Shown: in pieces, positions 32,056-40,344 of the stretch | Layout of the letters: each line of letters starts with the position of its first letter | Position numbering within the stretch: the first letter of the stretch is position 1 | Origin: Thalassobaculum sp965228445 | GTDB taxonomy: Bacteria > Pseudomonadota > Alphaproteobacteria > Thalassobaculales > Thalassobaculaceae | Direction: 5' to 3' | NCBI GenBank assembly: GCA_965228445.1 | Contig: OZ245813.1 | Coordinates: 2,418,001 to 2,482,000 of the forward strand | DNA length: 64,000 nucleotides | Position numbers and translations under genes: made by a program | The notes under the pieces: model-generated | What the model was told of the DNA's origin: nothing | Databases searched by the model: none | What the model saw: only the letters and a program-made list of their open reading frames with translations

Positions 32056-33450
32056 ATGAGTGGCACCATCTCCTCGCTTCTGTATCTGGTCTCCGGCGTC
32101 TGCTTCATCATGGCGCTGCGCGGCCTGTCGCATCCGTCCACCTCGCGGGCGGGCAACTATTACGGCATGGCCGGCATGGTCATCGCCATCCTCACCACCC
32201 TGACCCTCGAGGTCGTGCAATCCTACGAGATCATCATCGTCGGCCTGCTGATCGGCGGCGCCATCGGCGCGGTGATCGCCCGCAAGATCCAGATGACCGC
32301 CCTGCCGCAGCTCGTGGCGGCGTTCCACAGCCTGGTCGGCCTCGCCGCCTGTTTCGTGGCGGCCGCGGCCTTCTACCGGCCGGACGCCTACGGCATCGGC
32401 GAGCTCGGGGCGATCAAGGTCGGCTCGCTGATCGAGATGGCGCTCGGCCTGGCGATCGGCGCGATCACCTTCACCGGCTCGATCATCGCCTTCGGCAAGC
32501 TGCAGGGCCTGGTCACCGGCCGGCCGCTGGTCTTCACCGGCCAGCATCCGCTGAACGCCCTGCTCGGCATCGCCCTGGTGGTGCTGATCGTCTGGCTGTG
32601 CACCACCCAGGATCCGACCGCCTTCTGGCTGATCTTCATCGTCGCCCTGGCGCTCGGCTTCCTGCTGATCCTGCCGATCGGCGGCGCCGACATGCCGGTC
32701 GTGGTCTCGATGCTGAACTCGTACTCGGGCTGGGCGGCGGCCGGCATCGGCTTCACCCTGGGCAACCACCTGCTGATCATCACCGGCGCGCTGGTCGGCT
32801 CCTCGGGCGCGATCCTGTCCTACATCATGTGCAAGGGCATGAACCGCTCGTTCATCAGCGTCATTCTCGGCGGCTTCGGCGGCGAGAGCGAGGCGGCCGC
32901 CGCCGGCGGGCCGGGCGGCGACCGCTCGGTCAAGTCCGGCAGCGCCGAAGATGCGGCCTTCATCATGGAGAGCGCCTCCTCGGTCATCATCGTGCCGGGC
33001 TACGGCATGGCAGTGGCCCAGGCGCAGCACGCCCTGCGCGAGATGGCCGACACGCTGAAGGCCAAGGGCGTGAAGGTGCGCTACGCCATCCACCCGGTGG
33101 CGGGCCGTATGCCGGGCCACATGAACGTGCTGCTGGCCGAGGCCAACGTGCCCTATGACGAGGTGCTGGAGCTGGAGGAGATCAACCGCGACTTCTCCCA
33201 GACCGACGTGGCCTTCGTGATCGGCGCCAACGACGTGACCAACCCGGCGGCCAAGACCGACCCGGCGAGCCCGATCTACGGCATGCCGATCCTGGACGTG
33301 GAAAACGCCAAGACGGTCCTGTTCGTGAAGCGCTCGATGGCGTCCGGCTATGCCGGCGTGGAGAACGAGGTGTTCTTCCGCGACAACACCATGATGCTGT
33401 TCGGCGACGCCAAGAAGATGTGCGAGGAGATCGTCCAGTCGCTCGACTGA
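32056..33450 (+). CDS. pntB: NAD(P) transhydrogenase subunit beta (PntB)
   Basis: A 464-residue protein with about nine membrane segments followed by NADP(H)-binding domain III (from about residue 285). Domain III shows VPGYGMAVAQAQHALREMADTLKAKGVKVRYAIHPVAGRMPGHMNVLLAEANVPYDEV and FVIGANDVTNPAA, the conserved signatures. The enzyme uses the proton gradient to reduce NADP+ with NADH in the inner membrane. It follows pntAB by 16 bp. A strong stem-loop plus T-tract terminates the operon at 33471-33507. Confidence 0.95.
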   Translation: MSGTISSLLYLVSGVCFIMALRGLSHPSTSRAGNYYGMAGMVIAILTTLTLEVVQSYEIIIVGLLIGGAIGAVIARKIQMTALPQLVAAFHSLVGLAACFVAAAAFYRPDAYGIGELGAIKVGSLIEMALGLAIGAITFTGSIIAFGKLQGLVTGRPLVFTGQHPLNALLGIALVVLIVWLCTTQDPTAFWLIFIVALALGFLLILPIGGADMPVVVSMLNSYSGWAAAGIGFTLGNHLLIITGALVGSSGAILSYIMCKGMNRSFISVILGGFGGESEAAAAGGPGGDRSVKSGSAEDAAFIMESASSVIIVPGYGMAVAQAQHALREMADTLKAKGVKVRYAIHPVAGRMPGHMNVLLAEANVPYDEVLELEEINRDFSQTDVAFVIGANDVTNPAAKTDPASPIYGMPILDVENAKTVLFVKRSMASGYAGVENEVFFRDNTMMLFGDAKKMCEEIVQSLD

Positions 33451-33470
33451 CGGCCTCGCCGCGAAACGCG

Positions 33471-33507
33471 AAAGGCGCCGGGGAGCGATCTCCGGCGCCT
33501 TTTCTTT
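33471..33507 (+). terminator. Rho-independent terminator of the pnt operon
   Basis: AAAGGCGCCGG (33471-33481) and CCGGCGCCTTT (33492-33502) form an 11-bp stem around a 10-base loop, followed by further T residues (TCTTT). It lies 21 bp after the pntB stop. Confidence 0.9.
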
Positions 33508-33520
33508 GTGTGTGGGGGCC

Positions 33521-33632
33521 GCCCTTCGACACATCCCCCGGAGCAAATCCGGGGGATTGCTCAGGGTGAGGTCTCAAACCTTAAATCATCTGACCTCATC
33601 CTGAGCAGCGACCGAAGGGAGCGTGTCGAAGG
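33521..33632. repeat. Dispersed inverted repeat family A, copy 1
   Basis: The outer arms are GCCCTTCGACAC at 33521 and its inverse GTGTCGAAGG ending at 33632; inner arms GCTCAGGGTGAGGT and GACCTCATCCTGAGCAGC also pair. The same architecture recurs at 52461-52582 and 57901-58025, so this is a mobile-derived palindromic family. The loop base differs between copies. It fills most of the gap between the pnt terminator and the amidase. Confidence 0.85.
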
Positions 33633-33679
33633 ATCGGCCCGACTCGAAGGGTCCGGCCACTGTCGACGGGCCGACCCCG

Positions 33680-35104
33680 TTACCCGATCACCGGTTCCTG
33701 GGTCTCCTTCAGCCAGCGGGCGATGGCGCCGGTGCGCCAGTCCTCGTGATGGCGGCCGACGATCTGCACGCCGACCGGCATGCCGTCGATCGCCAGCATC
33801 GGCACAGTTACGCAGGGGCAGCCGATCGCCGAGGTCCAGGCGTTGTAGGCCGGCAGGCCGGTGGAATGGATGAGGCCCGGCTCGCCCTCCTGGGTCGCGG
33901 AGTCGACGAATTTCGGCGCCGGTCCGGTGGAGGACAGGGTGATCATCGCATCCGCGTTGGCCGACACCGCCTTGAACCGGGCGCGCATCGCCTCGCGCTT
34001 GGTCAGGGCCGCCCGGTAGTCGTCGATCGACATCTCGGACGCCATGGACAGCCGCTGCCGCATGCTGTCGCTCAGCTTGCTGACATCCTTCTCCGCCAGG
34101 TTGCGCAACACCCACAGCATCTCCCAGCCGCAGATGTCGCGGCACAGCAGCAGGCTCTCGGCAATCTCCTTCTCGAACGCGTCGAGGTCGCCGTTGCCGG
34201 CCCGGCGCAGGATCTCCACACCGGAGGCCGCGATCCGGTCGATCAGCGTCTCGAAGGCGGTCTTGGTGGCGTCGTCGGTCTGATGCCAGCCCTCGCTCTC
34301 CGCCACGATCAGCCGCTGCGGCTTGGCCGCGACCGGTGCCGCCTGCGCACCGTACAGCCCCGGGCTGCCCGGGTCGCCGCCGACGAAATGGGAGATCGCG
34401 TGGGTGACCGCCCACATGTCGGCGATCGAGCCGGCATGGACGCCCAGATGGCTGTGGCTCATACCCTGCCGCTCGCCGCGATGGAGCGCCCCGAGGGTCG
34501 GCTTGATCGCGGTGTTCCCGCAGAAGCCGGCCGGCCGGATGATCGAGCCGACCACCTGGCTGCCGAGCGCGGCCGGTACCATCCCCGCCCCGATCACCGC
34601 GGCGGAGCCGGAGGACGAGCCGCCCGGCGTGCGCTCCGGGTCGAACGGGTTGGTGGTCGGTCCCGGATGGGAGAAGCCGAGTTCGGTCGTCACCGTCTTG
34701 CCGAGCACGACGGCGCCGGCCAGCCGCAGGGCCTGGACCGGGGCCGAGTCCTCACCGGTCATCCGCCCGGCATAGAGGGGCGAGCCCATTTGCGTCGGCA
34801 TGTCCTTGGTCATGTAGAGGTCCTTGACCCCGATCGGCATGCCGTCGATCGGCGACAGCGGCTTGCCTGCCTTCCAGCGCTTGGTGGAGGCGTCGGCCTG
34901 CACCTTCGCGCCGGCCTCGTTCAGGGTGACCCAGGCCTGCACCGTGCCCTCGCGGGCGGAGATGACATCGAGGCAGCGCTCGAGATAGGCGCTGGGACTG
35001 TCCTTGCCCTCGGCAAAGGCCGACGTCCCCTCCACATAGGTCAAAGGCTGGAACGTGGACGGATCGTAGGATACGCCCTTGTCGCTGCCTGATACGTCAT
35101 TCAT
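33680..35104 (-). CDS. Amidase signature family hydrolase
   Basis: A 474-residue amidase. The Ser-cisSer-Lys triad is readable: K94 in DGMPIGVKDLYMTK, the cis-Ser inside GGSSSGSA (161-168), and nucleophile S187 in VVGSIIRPAGFCG. The usual TGGS before the nucleophile is changed to VVGS. Family members hydrolyse amides; substrate unknown. ATG at 35104 is chosen by GGAGG 8 bp upstream; the frame is open further but unlikely. It is divergent from the small membrane protein. Confidence 0.88.
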   Translation of the reverse strand: MNDVSGSDKGVSYDPSTFQPLTYVEGTSAFAEGKDSPSAYLERCLDVISAREGTVQAWVTLNEAGAKVQADASTKRWKAGKPLSPIDGMPIGVKDLYMTKDMPTQMGSPLYAGRMTGEDSAPVQALRLAGAVVLGKTVTTELGFSHPGPTTNPFDPERTPGGSSSGSAAVIGAGMVPAALGSQVVGSIIRPAGFCGNTAIKPTLGALHRGERQGMSHSHLGVHAGSIADMWAVTHAISHFVGGDPGSPGLYGAQAAPVAAKPQRLIVAESEGWHQTDDATKTAFETLIDRIAASGVEILRRAGNGDLDAFEKEIAESLLLCRDICGWEMLWVLRNLAEKDVSKLSDSMRQRLSMASEMSIDDYRAALTKREAMRARFKAVSANADAMITLSSTGPAPKFVDSATQEGEPGLIHSTGLPAYNAWTSAIGCPCVTVPMLAIDGMPVGVQIVGRHHEDWRTGAIARWLKETQEPVIG

Positions 35105-35138
35105 CAAAAAACCTCCTCTGTCACGCGGGTCGCCCCCC

Positions 35139-35357
35139 ATGCCACTGTCCACAACACTGCTTGTCCTGACTGTCAGTCTGGCGTTGGCTGCCGTAGCGTG
35201 GCACATGCAGCGCCGACCGCGCGAGACCCTGGATCCACCCTTTCCGGTCCCGTGGACGTTTTTGCAGATCCTCGGCGTGGTCGTCGCCCTGGCGGCCGCC
35301 GCCCATCTGATCTCGCTGGCCACGGGGCAGCCGTTCAAGGGACGCCTCGGTTTCTAG
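35139..35357 (+). CDS. Small two-helix membrane protein
   Basis: A 72-residue protein with two hydrophobic segments, STTLLVLTVSLALAAVAWHM and PWTFLQILGVVVALAAAAHLISL, separated by a basic loop (QRRPRETLDPPFPV). The stretch around PPFPVPWTFLQILGV resembles small conserved alphaproteobacterial membrane proteins of unknown role. The RBS is weak. The 160-bp gap that follows contains nothing I can name. Confidence 0.6.
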   Translation: MPLSTTLLVLTVSLALAAVAWHMQRRPRETLDPPFPVPWTFLQILGVVVALAAAAHLISLATGQPFKGRLGF

Positions 35358-35517
35358 AGCCGGGTACGGGGAGACGGCGGCACCTGGTCCGGGTCATGGG
35401 GACGGCCGCGCGTTAGCGTCCGATGGCCGCACAGGCTTCCGCTCTTCCGGGGCTTTGCTAAGATGTCCGGGATCGCAACAGACCGTCGCTGCGACGGCCA
35501 CCCAGGCGAGGTGTTCC

Positions 35518-36243
35518 GTGACGGAACGCAAGGACATTCACAATTCGGACGTGCCCCTCGTCTGCCGGGCCTGCGAAGCGCGGCACAAGGGGATCTGCGG
35601 CGCCCTCTCCGGCGACGAACTGCAGGAGCTGAGCAAGCACACGAGCAAACGCGCCGCCGCCCGCAAGCACGAGCTCGTCCACGAGGAGGACGAGGTCCAC
35701 ACCTACTCCAACATTCTGTCCGGGGCGGTGAAGCTCACCAAACTGCTGCCCGACGGCCGCCAGCAGATCGTCGGCCTGCAGTTCGCGCCGGACTTCCTCG
35801 GCCGGCCGTTCATGACCGAGAGCAATTTCGGCGCCGAGGTGGCGGTCGACGTCCGGCTCTGCACGTTCCCCAAGGACGTGCTGGAGAGCATGCTGAAGAA
35901 GAACCCGGAACTGGAGAACCGTCTGCTCCGTCAGGTGCTGAAGGAACTGGACGAGGCGCGGCAGTGGATGCTCGTGCTCGGCCGAATGACGGCGAAGGAG
36001 AAGGTCGCCAGCTTCCTCAGCCTGATCGCCGATCACATCGATCCGGAGCACGACGGCGACAGCGTGACTTTCGAGCTGCCGCTCTCGCGGGCGGAGATCG
36101 CCGACTATCTCGGCCTCACCATCGAGACCGTCAGCCGGCAGTTCACCGCCTTGCGCAAGGAGGGGCTGATCGAGATCGAAGGCAACCGGCACATCGTCGT
36201 GCCGCACCGCGAGGCACTAAAGGACGCGACCGGGTCAGTCTGA
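35518..36243 (+). CDS. FNR-type oxygen-sensing Crp/Fnr regulator
   Basis: A 241-residue Crp/Fnr protein. Cysteines C16, C19, C27 and C115 match the spacing of the 4Fe-4S ligands of E. coli FNR (20, 23, 29, 122), so it should bind an oxygen-labile cluster. The C-terminal helix-turn-helix reads LSRAEIADYLGLTIETVSRQFTALRKEGLI; the E-SR residues are those that read TTGAT half-sites. The start is GTG at 35518; the open frame upstream has no good RBS. A perfect FNR box lies in front of ccoN 600 bp downstream, so it likely activates the oxidase locus. Its end overlaps the opposing hemerythrin gene by 9 bp. Confidence 0.9.
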   Translation: MTERKDIHNSDVPLVCRACEARHKGICGALSGDELQELSKHTSKRAAARKHELVHEEDEVHTYSNILSGAVKLTKLLPDGRQQIVGLQFAPDFLGRPFMTESNFGAEVAVDVRLCTFPKDVLESMLKKNPELENRLLRQVLKELDEARQWMLVLGRMTAKEKVASFLSLIADHIDPEHDGDSVTFELPLSRAEIADYLGLTIETVSRQFTALRKEGLIEIEGNRHIVVPHREALKDATGSV

Positions 36244-36774
36244 GGCCAGCCGGCGCGCGGCCGGCCGGATGAGTTGATCCCGCTCGCGGGTGGTATGCCG
36301 GCGCAGGTTGTCGAACAGGCCGCGCAGCATGTAGCCGAGCGTGGCCGCGTCATGGTGCCGTTCGCCGGCGACCCACTCCATCAAGACCTCGCACAGCTCG
36401 TCGGCGAATGCCTCGTCGGTCCGGTGCTCTTCGGTCAGGGTTGCCACGCTGTCGCTGACGGCATCCTCCCCCAGGGCCGAGACCAGCACTGGCAGGATCT
36501 CGCGCTCCTCCAGCGCATGCGCGTCGCGCAGCAGCCCTCCCATCCGCCGGGCCAGCCGCAGGTGGCTCCCATTGGTCGGCAGCGCCGGCAGGCCATCGGC
36601 GACCTGCTCCAGCTCCTGGCACATGGAGAGGATGCGGTGGTGATTGGCTTCGAACTTCCGGAGGGCATCCAGCAGGCAGGGGCGGCAGGCTTCGCCCACC
36701 TTGGGGGGATCGGCATCGGGCCGGGAGCCGTTGTCCCAGGCCGTTCCCGAATGCAGCCTTTCGCCACCCCGCAT
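36235..36774 (-). CDS. Hemerythrin-like (HHE) domain protein
   Basis: A 179-residue four-helix protein. The putative diiron ligands follow the HHE order: H45 (EANHHRIL), H86 and E90 (DAHALEEREI), H117 and E121 (EEHRTDEA), H160 and E164 (RRHTTRER). Such proteins bind oxygen, nitric oxide or iron. ATG at 36774 is preferred so that the FNR box at 36855 lies upstream; GTG at 36843 would add 23 residues and leave only 11 bp to the box. It diverges from ccoN, so both may be controlled by low oxygen. Confidence 0.78.
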   Translation of the reverse strand: MRGGERLHSGTAWDNGSRPDADPPKVGEACRPCLLDALRKFEANHHRILSMCQELEQVADGLPALPTNGSHLRLARRMGGLLRDAHALEEREILPVLVSALGEDAVSDSVATLTEEHRTDEAFADELCEVLMEWVAGERHHDAATLGYMLRGLFDNLRRHTTRERDQLIRPAARRLASD

Positions 36775-36854
36775 CGCCAAGATCCCGTCCAGCGCGACCG
36801 CTCTCTGGCGGTCTGAATGGTCGACAGGTTTAGGCGACGGCACGTCCGGGGTCG

Positions 36855-36868
36855 TTGATCGAGATCAA
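36855..36868. promoter_or_regulatory. Perfect FNR/FixK box between hemerythrin gene and ccoN
   Basis: TTGATCGAGATCAA is a full match to the FNR/FixK consensus TTGAT-N4-ATCAA. It is 66 bp before the ccoN start, giving room for a class II (-41.5) promoter, and 80 bp before the hemerythrin start in the other direction. Together with the FNR-type gene next door it indicates low-oxygen activation of cbb3 oxidase. Confidence 0.9.
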
Positions 36869-36934
36869 GGAAAGCGCCTCCGGGAAGGGACACCTTCCGC
36901 ACCGTGTCAATCACACGCTGCGGGAACCCGGATC

Positions 36935-38524
36935 ATGTCTAAAGCGATCGAACTTTCCCTCGCGGCCTGCGCCGGCCTGCTCGCCCTGTTCATGGCGGCC
37001 GGCGCGCAGGACGCGGTTTATGAGTTCCACGCCTATCTGTTCTTCATCGTCGCCGTTCTGGTCGCCTTCTGGCTGATCGGGCGCGACACCGCCGCCGCCG
37101 ACCCGGACAGCTACATGGATGGCCCGGTGCGCCTCGGCGTGCTGGCCACCGTGTTCTGGGGCATCGTCGGCTTCCTGGTCGGCGTCGTCGCCGCCTCCCA
37201 GCTCGCCTGGCCGGATCTCAACATCGAGCCCTGGTTCAATTTCGGACGTGTCCGCCCGCTGCATACCTCGGCCGTGATCTTCGCCTTCGGCGGCAACGCG
37301 CTGCTGTGCACGAGCTTCTACGTGGTCCAGCGCACCTGCCGCGCCCGCCTGTTCGGCGGCGACCTGGCCTGGTTCGTGTTCTGGGGCTACCAGCTCTTCA
37401 TCGTCCTGGCGGCGACCGGCTACCTGCTGGGCAACAGCCAGTCGAAGGAATACGCCGAGCCGGAATGGTACATCGACCTGTGGCTGACCGTCGTGTGGGT
37501 CGCCTATCTGGTGGTGTTCCTCGGCACCATCCTGAAGCGCAAAGAGCCGCACATCTACGTGGCCAACTGGTTCTACCTGTCGTTCATCGTCACGGTGGCC
37601 ATGCTGCATGTGGTGAACGCCCTGGCGATCCCGGTCTCGCTGACCGGCTCGAAGAGCTACTCGTTGTTCTCCGGCGTGCAGGACGCGCTGACCCAGTGGT
37701 GGTACGGCCATAACGCGGTGGGCTTCTTCCTGACCGCCGGCTTCCTGGGCATGATGTACTACTTCGTGCCGAAGCAGGCCGAGCGGCCGGTCTATTCCTA
37801 CCGGCTGTCGATCGTGCACTTCTGGTCGCTGATCTTCCTCTACATCTGGGCCGGCCCGCACCACCTGCACTACACCGCCTTGCCCGACTGGGCGCAGACC
37901 CTGGGCATGGTGTTCTCGATCATGCTGTGGATGCCGTCCTGGGGCGGCATGATCAACGGCCTGATGACCCTGTCGGGTGCCTGGGACAAGATCCGCACCG
38001 ACCCGATCATCCGCATGATGGTCATGGCGCTGGCATTCTACGGCATGTCGACCTTCGAAGGTCCAATGATGTCGGTGAAGAGCGTGAACGCGCTCAGCCA
38101 CTACACCGACTGGACCATCGGCCACGTGCATTCCGGCGCGCTCGGCTGGGTCGGCATGATCTCCTTCGGAGCGATCTACTTCCTGGTGCCGCGCCTGTAC
38201 GGCCGCGAGAAGCTGTACTCCCTGCGGATGGTGAACTGGCACTTCTGGCTCGCCACCCTGGGCATCGCCGCCTATGCCGGCGTGATGTGGGTCAGCGGCA
38301 TCATGCAGGGCCTGATGTGGCGCGAATACGACCCGGAAGGCTTCCTGGTCTACTCCTTCGCCGAGACCGTCGACGCCATGCATCCCTTCTACGTCGCCCG
38401 CACCTTCTCGGGGGTCCTCTACCTCGCTGGGGGTCTGGTCATGGCCTACAACGTCGCCATGACGGTGATGGGCCGCGAACGCAACGAGCAGCCGATCGTC
38501 ACCGCTTCGGCACAACCCGCCTGA
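36935..38524 (+). CDS. ccoN: cbb3-type cytochrome c oxidase subunit I (CcoN)
   Basis: A 529-residue membrane protein of about 12-14 helices. Heme and copper ligands sit in PLHTSAVIFAFGGNALL (low-spin heme His), WWYGHNAVGFFLTAGFLGMMYYFVPKQAERPVYSYRLSIVHFWSLIFLYIWAGPHHLHYTALPDW in short segments carrying the CuB histidines and the cross-linked Tyr, and the DWTIGHVHSGALGW helix. Contains the heme b/CuB oxygen-reducing centre. First gene of ccoNOPQ; ATG at 36935 follows the FNR box by 66 bp. The enzyme has high oxygen affinity. Confidence 0.97.
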   Translation: MSKAIELSLAACAGLLALFMAAGAQDAVYEFHAYLFFIVAVLVAFWLIGRDTAAADPDSYMDGPVRLGVLATVFWGIVGFLVGVVAASQLAWPDLNIEPWFNFGRVRPLHTSAVIFAFGGNALLCTSFYVVQRTCRARLFGGDLAWFVFWGYQLFIVLAATGYLLGNSQSKEYAEPEWYIDLWLTVVWVAYLVVFLGTILKRKEPHIYVANWFYLSFIVTVAMLHVVNALAIPVSLTGSKSYSLFSGVQDALTQWWYGHNAVGFFLTAGFLGMMYYFVPKQAERPVYSYRLSIVHFWSLIFLYIWAGPHHLHYTALPDWAQTLGMVFSIMLWMPSWGGMINGLMTLSGAWDKIRTDPIIRMMVMALAFYGMSTFEGPMMSVKSVNALSHYTDWTIGHVHSGALGWVGMISFGAIYFLVPRLYGREKLYSLRMVNWHFWLATLGIAAYAGVMWVSGIMQGLMWREYDPEGFLVYSFAETVDAMHPFYVARTFSGVLYLAGGLVMAYNVAMTVMGRERNEQPIVTASAQPA

Positions 38525-38536
38525 TCGGAGGAAACC

Positions 38537-39268
38537 ATGTCGATCCTTGATAGGCACCACCGTGTCGAAACCAACGCCACCCTTCTGCTGGTGCTCTCCT
38601 TCCTGGTGGTCACCATCGGCGGCATTGTCGAGATCGCGCCCCTGTTCTACCTGCAGAACACCATCGAGAAGGTGGAGGGGATGCGTCCCTACTCGCCGCT
38701 CGAGCTAAAGGGACGCGAGATCTACCAGCGCGAGGGCTGCTACGTCTGCCACAGCCAGATGATCCGCCCGTTCCGCGACGAGGTGGAACGCTACGGCCAC
38801 TACTCGCTGGCGGCGGAGAGCATGTACGACCACCCGTTCCAGTGGGGCTCCAAGCGCACCGGGCCGGACCTGGCCCGCATCGGCGACCGCTATTCCAACG
38901 AATGGCACGTCCAGCACCTGATCGAGCCGCGCTCGGTCGTGCCGGAATCGATCATGCCGTCCTACGGGTTCCTGGCGGAGACCGATCTCGACACCACCAA
39001 CATCGCCGGTCACCTGGAGACCAACCGTCAGCTCGGCGTCCCCTATGACGACGCGATGATCGGCAACGCCCTGGCCGACCTGCGCGACCAGGCCGATCCG
39101 GAGGCCGACTGGGACGGGCTGCTGGCCCGCTATCCGAAGGCCAGGACCGGCGACTTCGACGGCAACCCGAACCGCCTGACCGAGATGGATGCCGTGATCG
39201 CCTACCTGCAGATGCTCGGGACGCTGGTCGACTTCTCGACCTTCGACCCCGAAGCCAATGCCCGCTGA
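38537..39268 (+). CDS. ccoO: cbb3-type oxidase monoheme cytochrome c subunit (CcoO)
   Basis: A 243-residue protein with one N-terminal membrane anchor (ATLLLVLSFLVVTIGGIVEIA) and a periplasmic cytochrome c domain. The heme motif is C68-Y-V-C71-H72; the distal Met is in PESIMPSYGF. It passes electrons from CcoP to CcoN. Starts 12 bp after ccoN with a GGAGG RBS. Confidence 0.97.
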   Translation: MSILDRHHRVETNATLLLVLSFLVVTIGGIVEIAPLFYLQNTIEKVEGMRPYSPLELKGREIYQREGCYVCHSQMIRPFRDEVERYGHYSLAAESMYDHPFQWGSKRTGPDLARIGDRYSNEWHVQHLIEPRSVVPESIMPSYGFLAETDLDTTNIAGHLETNRQLGVPYDDAMIGNALADLRDQADPEADWDGLLARYPKARTGDFDGNPNRLTEMDAVIAYLQMLGTLVDFSTFDPEANAR

Positions 39269-39279
39269 GGAGGCCCGCC

Positions 39280-39429
39280 ATGACCTACGACAGTCTGAGA
39301 CAGGCCGCCGACAGCTGGGGGCTGCTTTACATGGTGATCATCTTCCTCGGGGTGATCGCCTACACATTCCGCCCGGGTGGACGCAAATCGGCCGACGACG
39401 CCGCCGCCATCCCGCTTAAGGAGGACTGA
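39280..39429 (+). CDS. ccoQ: cbb3-type oxidase small subunit (CcoQ)
   Basis: A 49-residue protein with one membrane helix, LLYMVIIFLGVIAYTFRPGG, then a charged tail ending KED. This single-helix pattern with YTFRPG after the helix is the CcoQ/FixQ signature. It stabilises the core complex. A GAGGAGG RBS precedes it, and the gap to ccoP is 3 bp. Confidence 0.95.
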   Translation: MTYDSLRQAADSWGLLYMVIIFLGVIAYTFRPGGRKSADDAAAIPLKED

Positions 39430-39432
39430 GCC

Positions 39433-40302
39433 ATGAGCGAGAAGGAGATCGACAGCGTCACCAAAGTAGAGACCACGGGCCACGAGTGGGACGGCATCAA
39501 GGAGCTGAACAATCCGCTGCCGCGCTGGTGGGTCTATGTGTTCTACGCCACCATCGTCTTCGCGGTCGGCTATGCCGTGTACTACCCGGCGATCCCGCTG
39601 ATCGATGACGCGACCCGGGGCATCTCGGGCGAGACCACCCGCGGCGAGCTGCACCAGGAGATGGCCGCTGTCGAGGCCGGACGCGCCGACCGGCTGGAGC
39701 AGATCCGCGCAATGGAGCTGTCCGACATCCAGGCCGATCCCGAGTTGGCGCGGTTCGCGTCGGCCGGCGGCGCCTCGGCGTTCAAGGTGTACTGCTCCCA
39801 GTGCCACGGCTCCGGCGCGCAGGGTGCTGCGGGCTATCCGAACCTGAACGACGACGACTGGCTGTGGGGCGGATCGGTCGAGCAGATCGCGGCCACCATC
39901 CGTCACGGCGTGCGCTACGAGGCCGACGGCGACACAAGGTGGTCCGAAATGCCCGCCTTCGGCCGCGACCAGCTCCTCCCGCGCGAGGACGTGCTGGCGG
40001 TCGCCCACTATGTCCGCTCGCTCTCCGGCCTGGACCATGACCAGGGCGCGATGGACGAGGGCGCGCGGGTCTTCGCCGAGAACTGTGCCGCCTGCCATGG
40101 CGAGCAGGGCCTCGGCGACAAGGAGATGGGCGCCCCGAACCTGGCCGACGCGCTGTGGCTCTACGGCGACAGCCAGCAGGACGTCGTGTCCCAGATCAAC
40201 GCCCCCAAACACGGCGTCATGCCGGCCTGGGGCGAGCGTCTGGGCGACGCGGTGGTGAAACAGCTCGCCGTGTATGTGCACGGCCTGGGCGGCGGCGAAT
40301 AA
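39433..40302 (+). CDS. ccoP: cbb3-type oxidase diheme cytochrome c subunit (CcoP)
   Basis: A 289-residue protein: the cytoplasmic N-terminal part (HEWDGIKELNNPLPRWW), one membrane helix at about 33-52, and two cytochrome c domains. Heme 1: C121-S-Q-C124-H125 with distal M173; heme 2: C218-A-A-C221-H222 with distal M263. It accepts electrons from soluble or membrane cytochrome c. Confidence 0.97.
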   Translation: MSEKEIDSVTKVETTGHEWDGIKELNNPLPRWWVYVFYATIVFAVGYAVYYPAIPLIDDATRGISGETTRGELHQEMAAVEAGRADRLEQIRAMELSDIQADPELARFASAGGASAFKVYCSQCHGSGAQGAAGYPNLNDDDWLWGGSVEQIAATIRHGVRYEADGDTRWSEMPAFGRDQLLPREDVLAVAHYVRSLSGLDHDQGAMDEGARVFAENCAACHGEQGLGDKEMGAPNLADALWLYGDSQQDVVSQINAPKHGVMPAWGERLGDAVVKQLAVYVHGLGGGE

Positions 40303-40344
40303 GCGCCGCTGCGGCGGGCTGGAGCGGAAGGACGGAGAGGTCCG

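Noticed and set aside
32023..33546. 507-codon antisense frame across pntB
   Set aside because: Shadow of pntB; ends inside the terminator and repeat.
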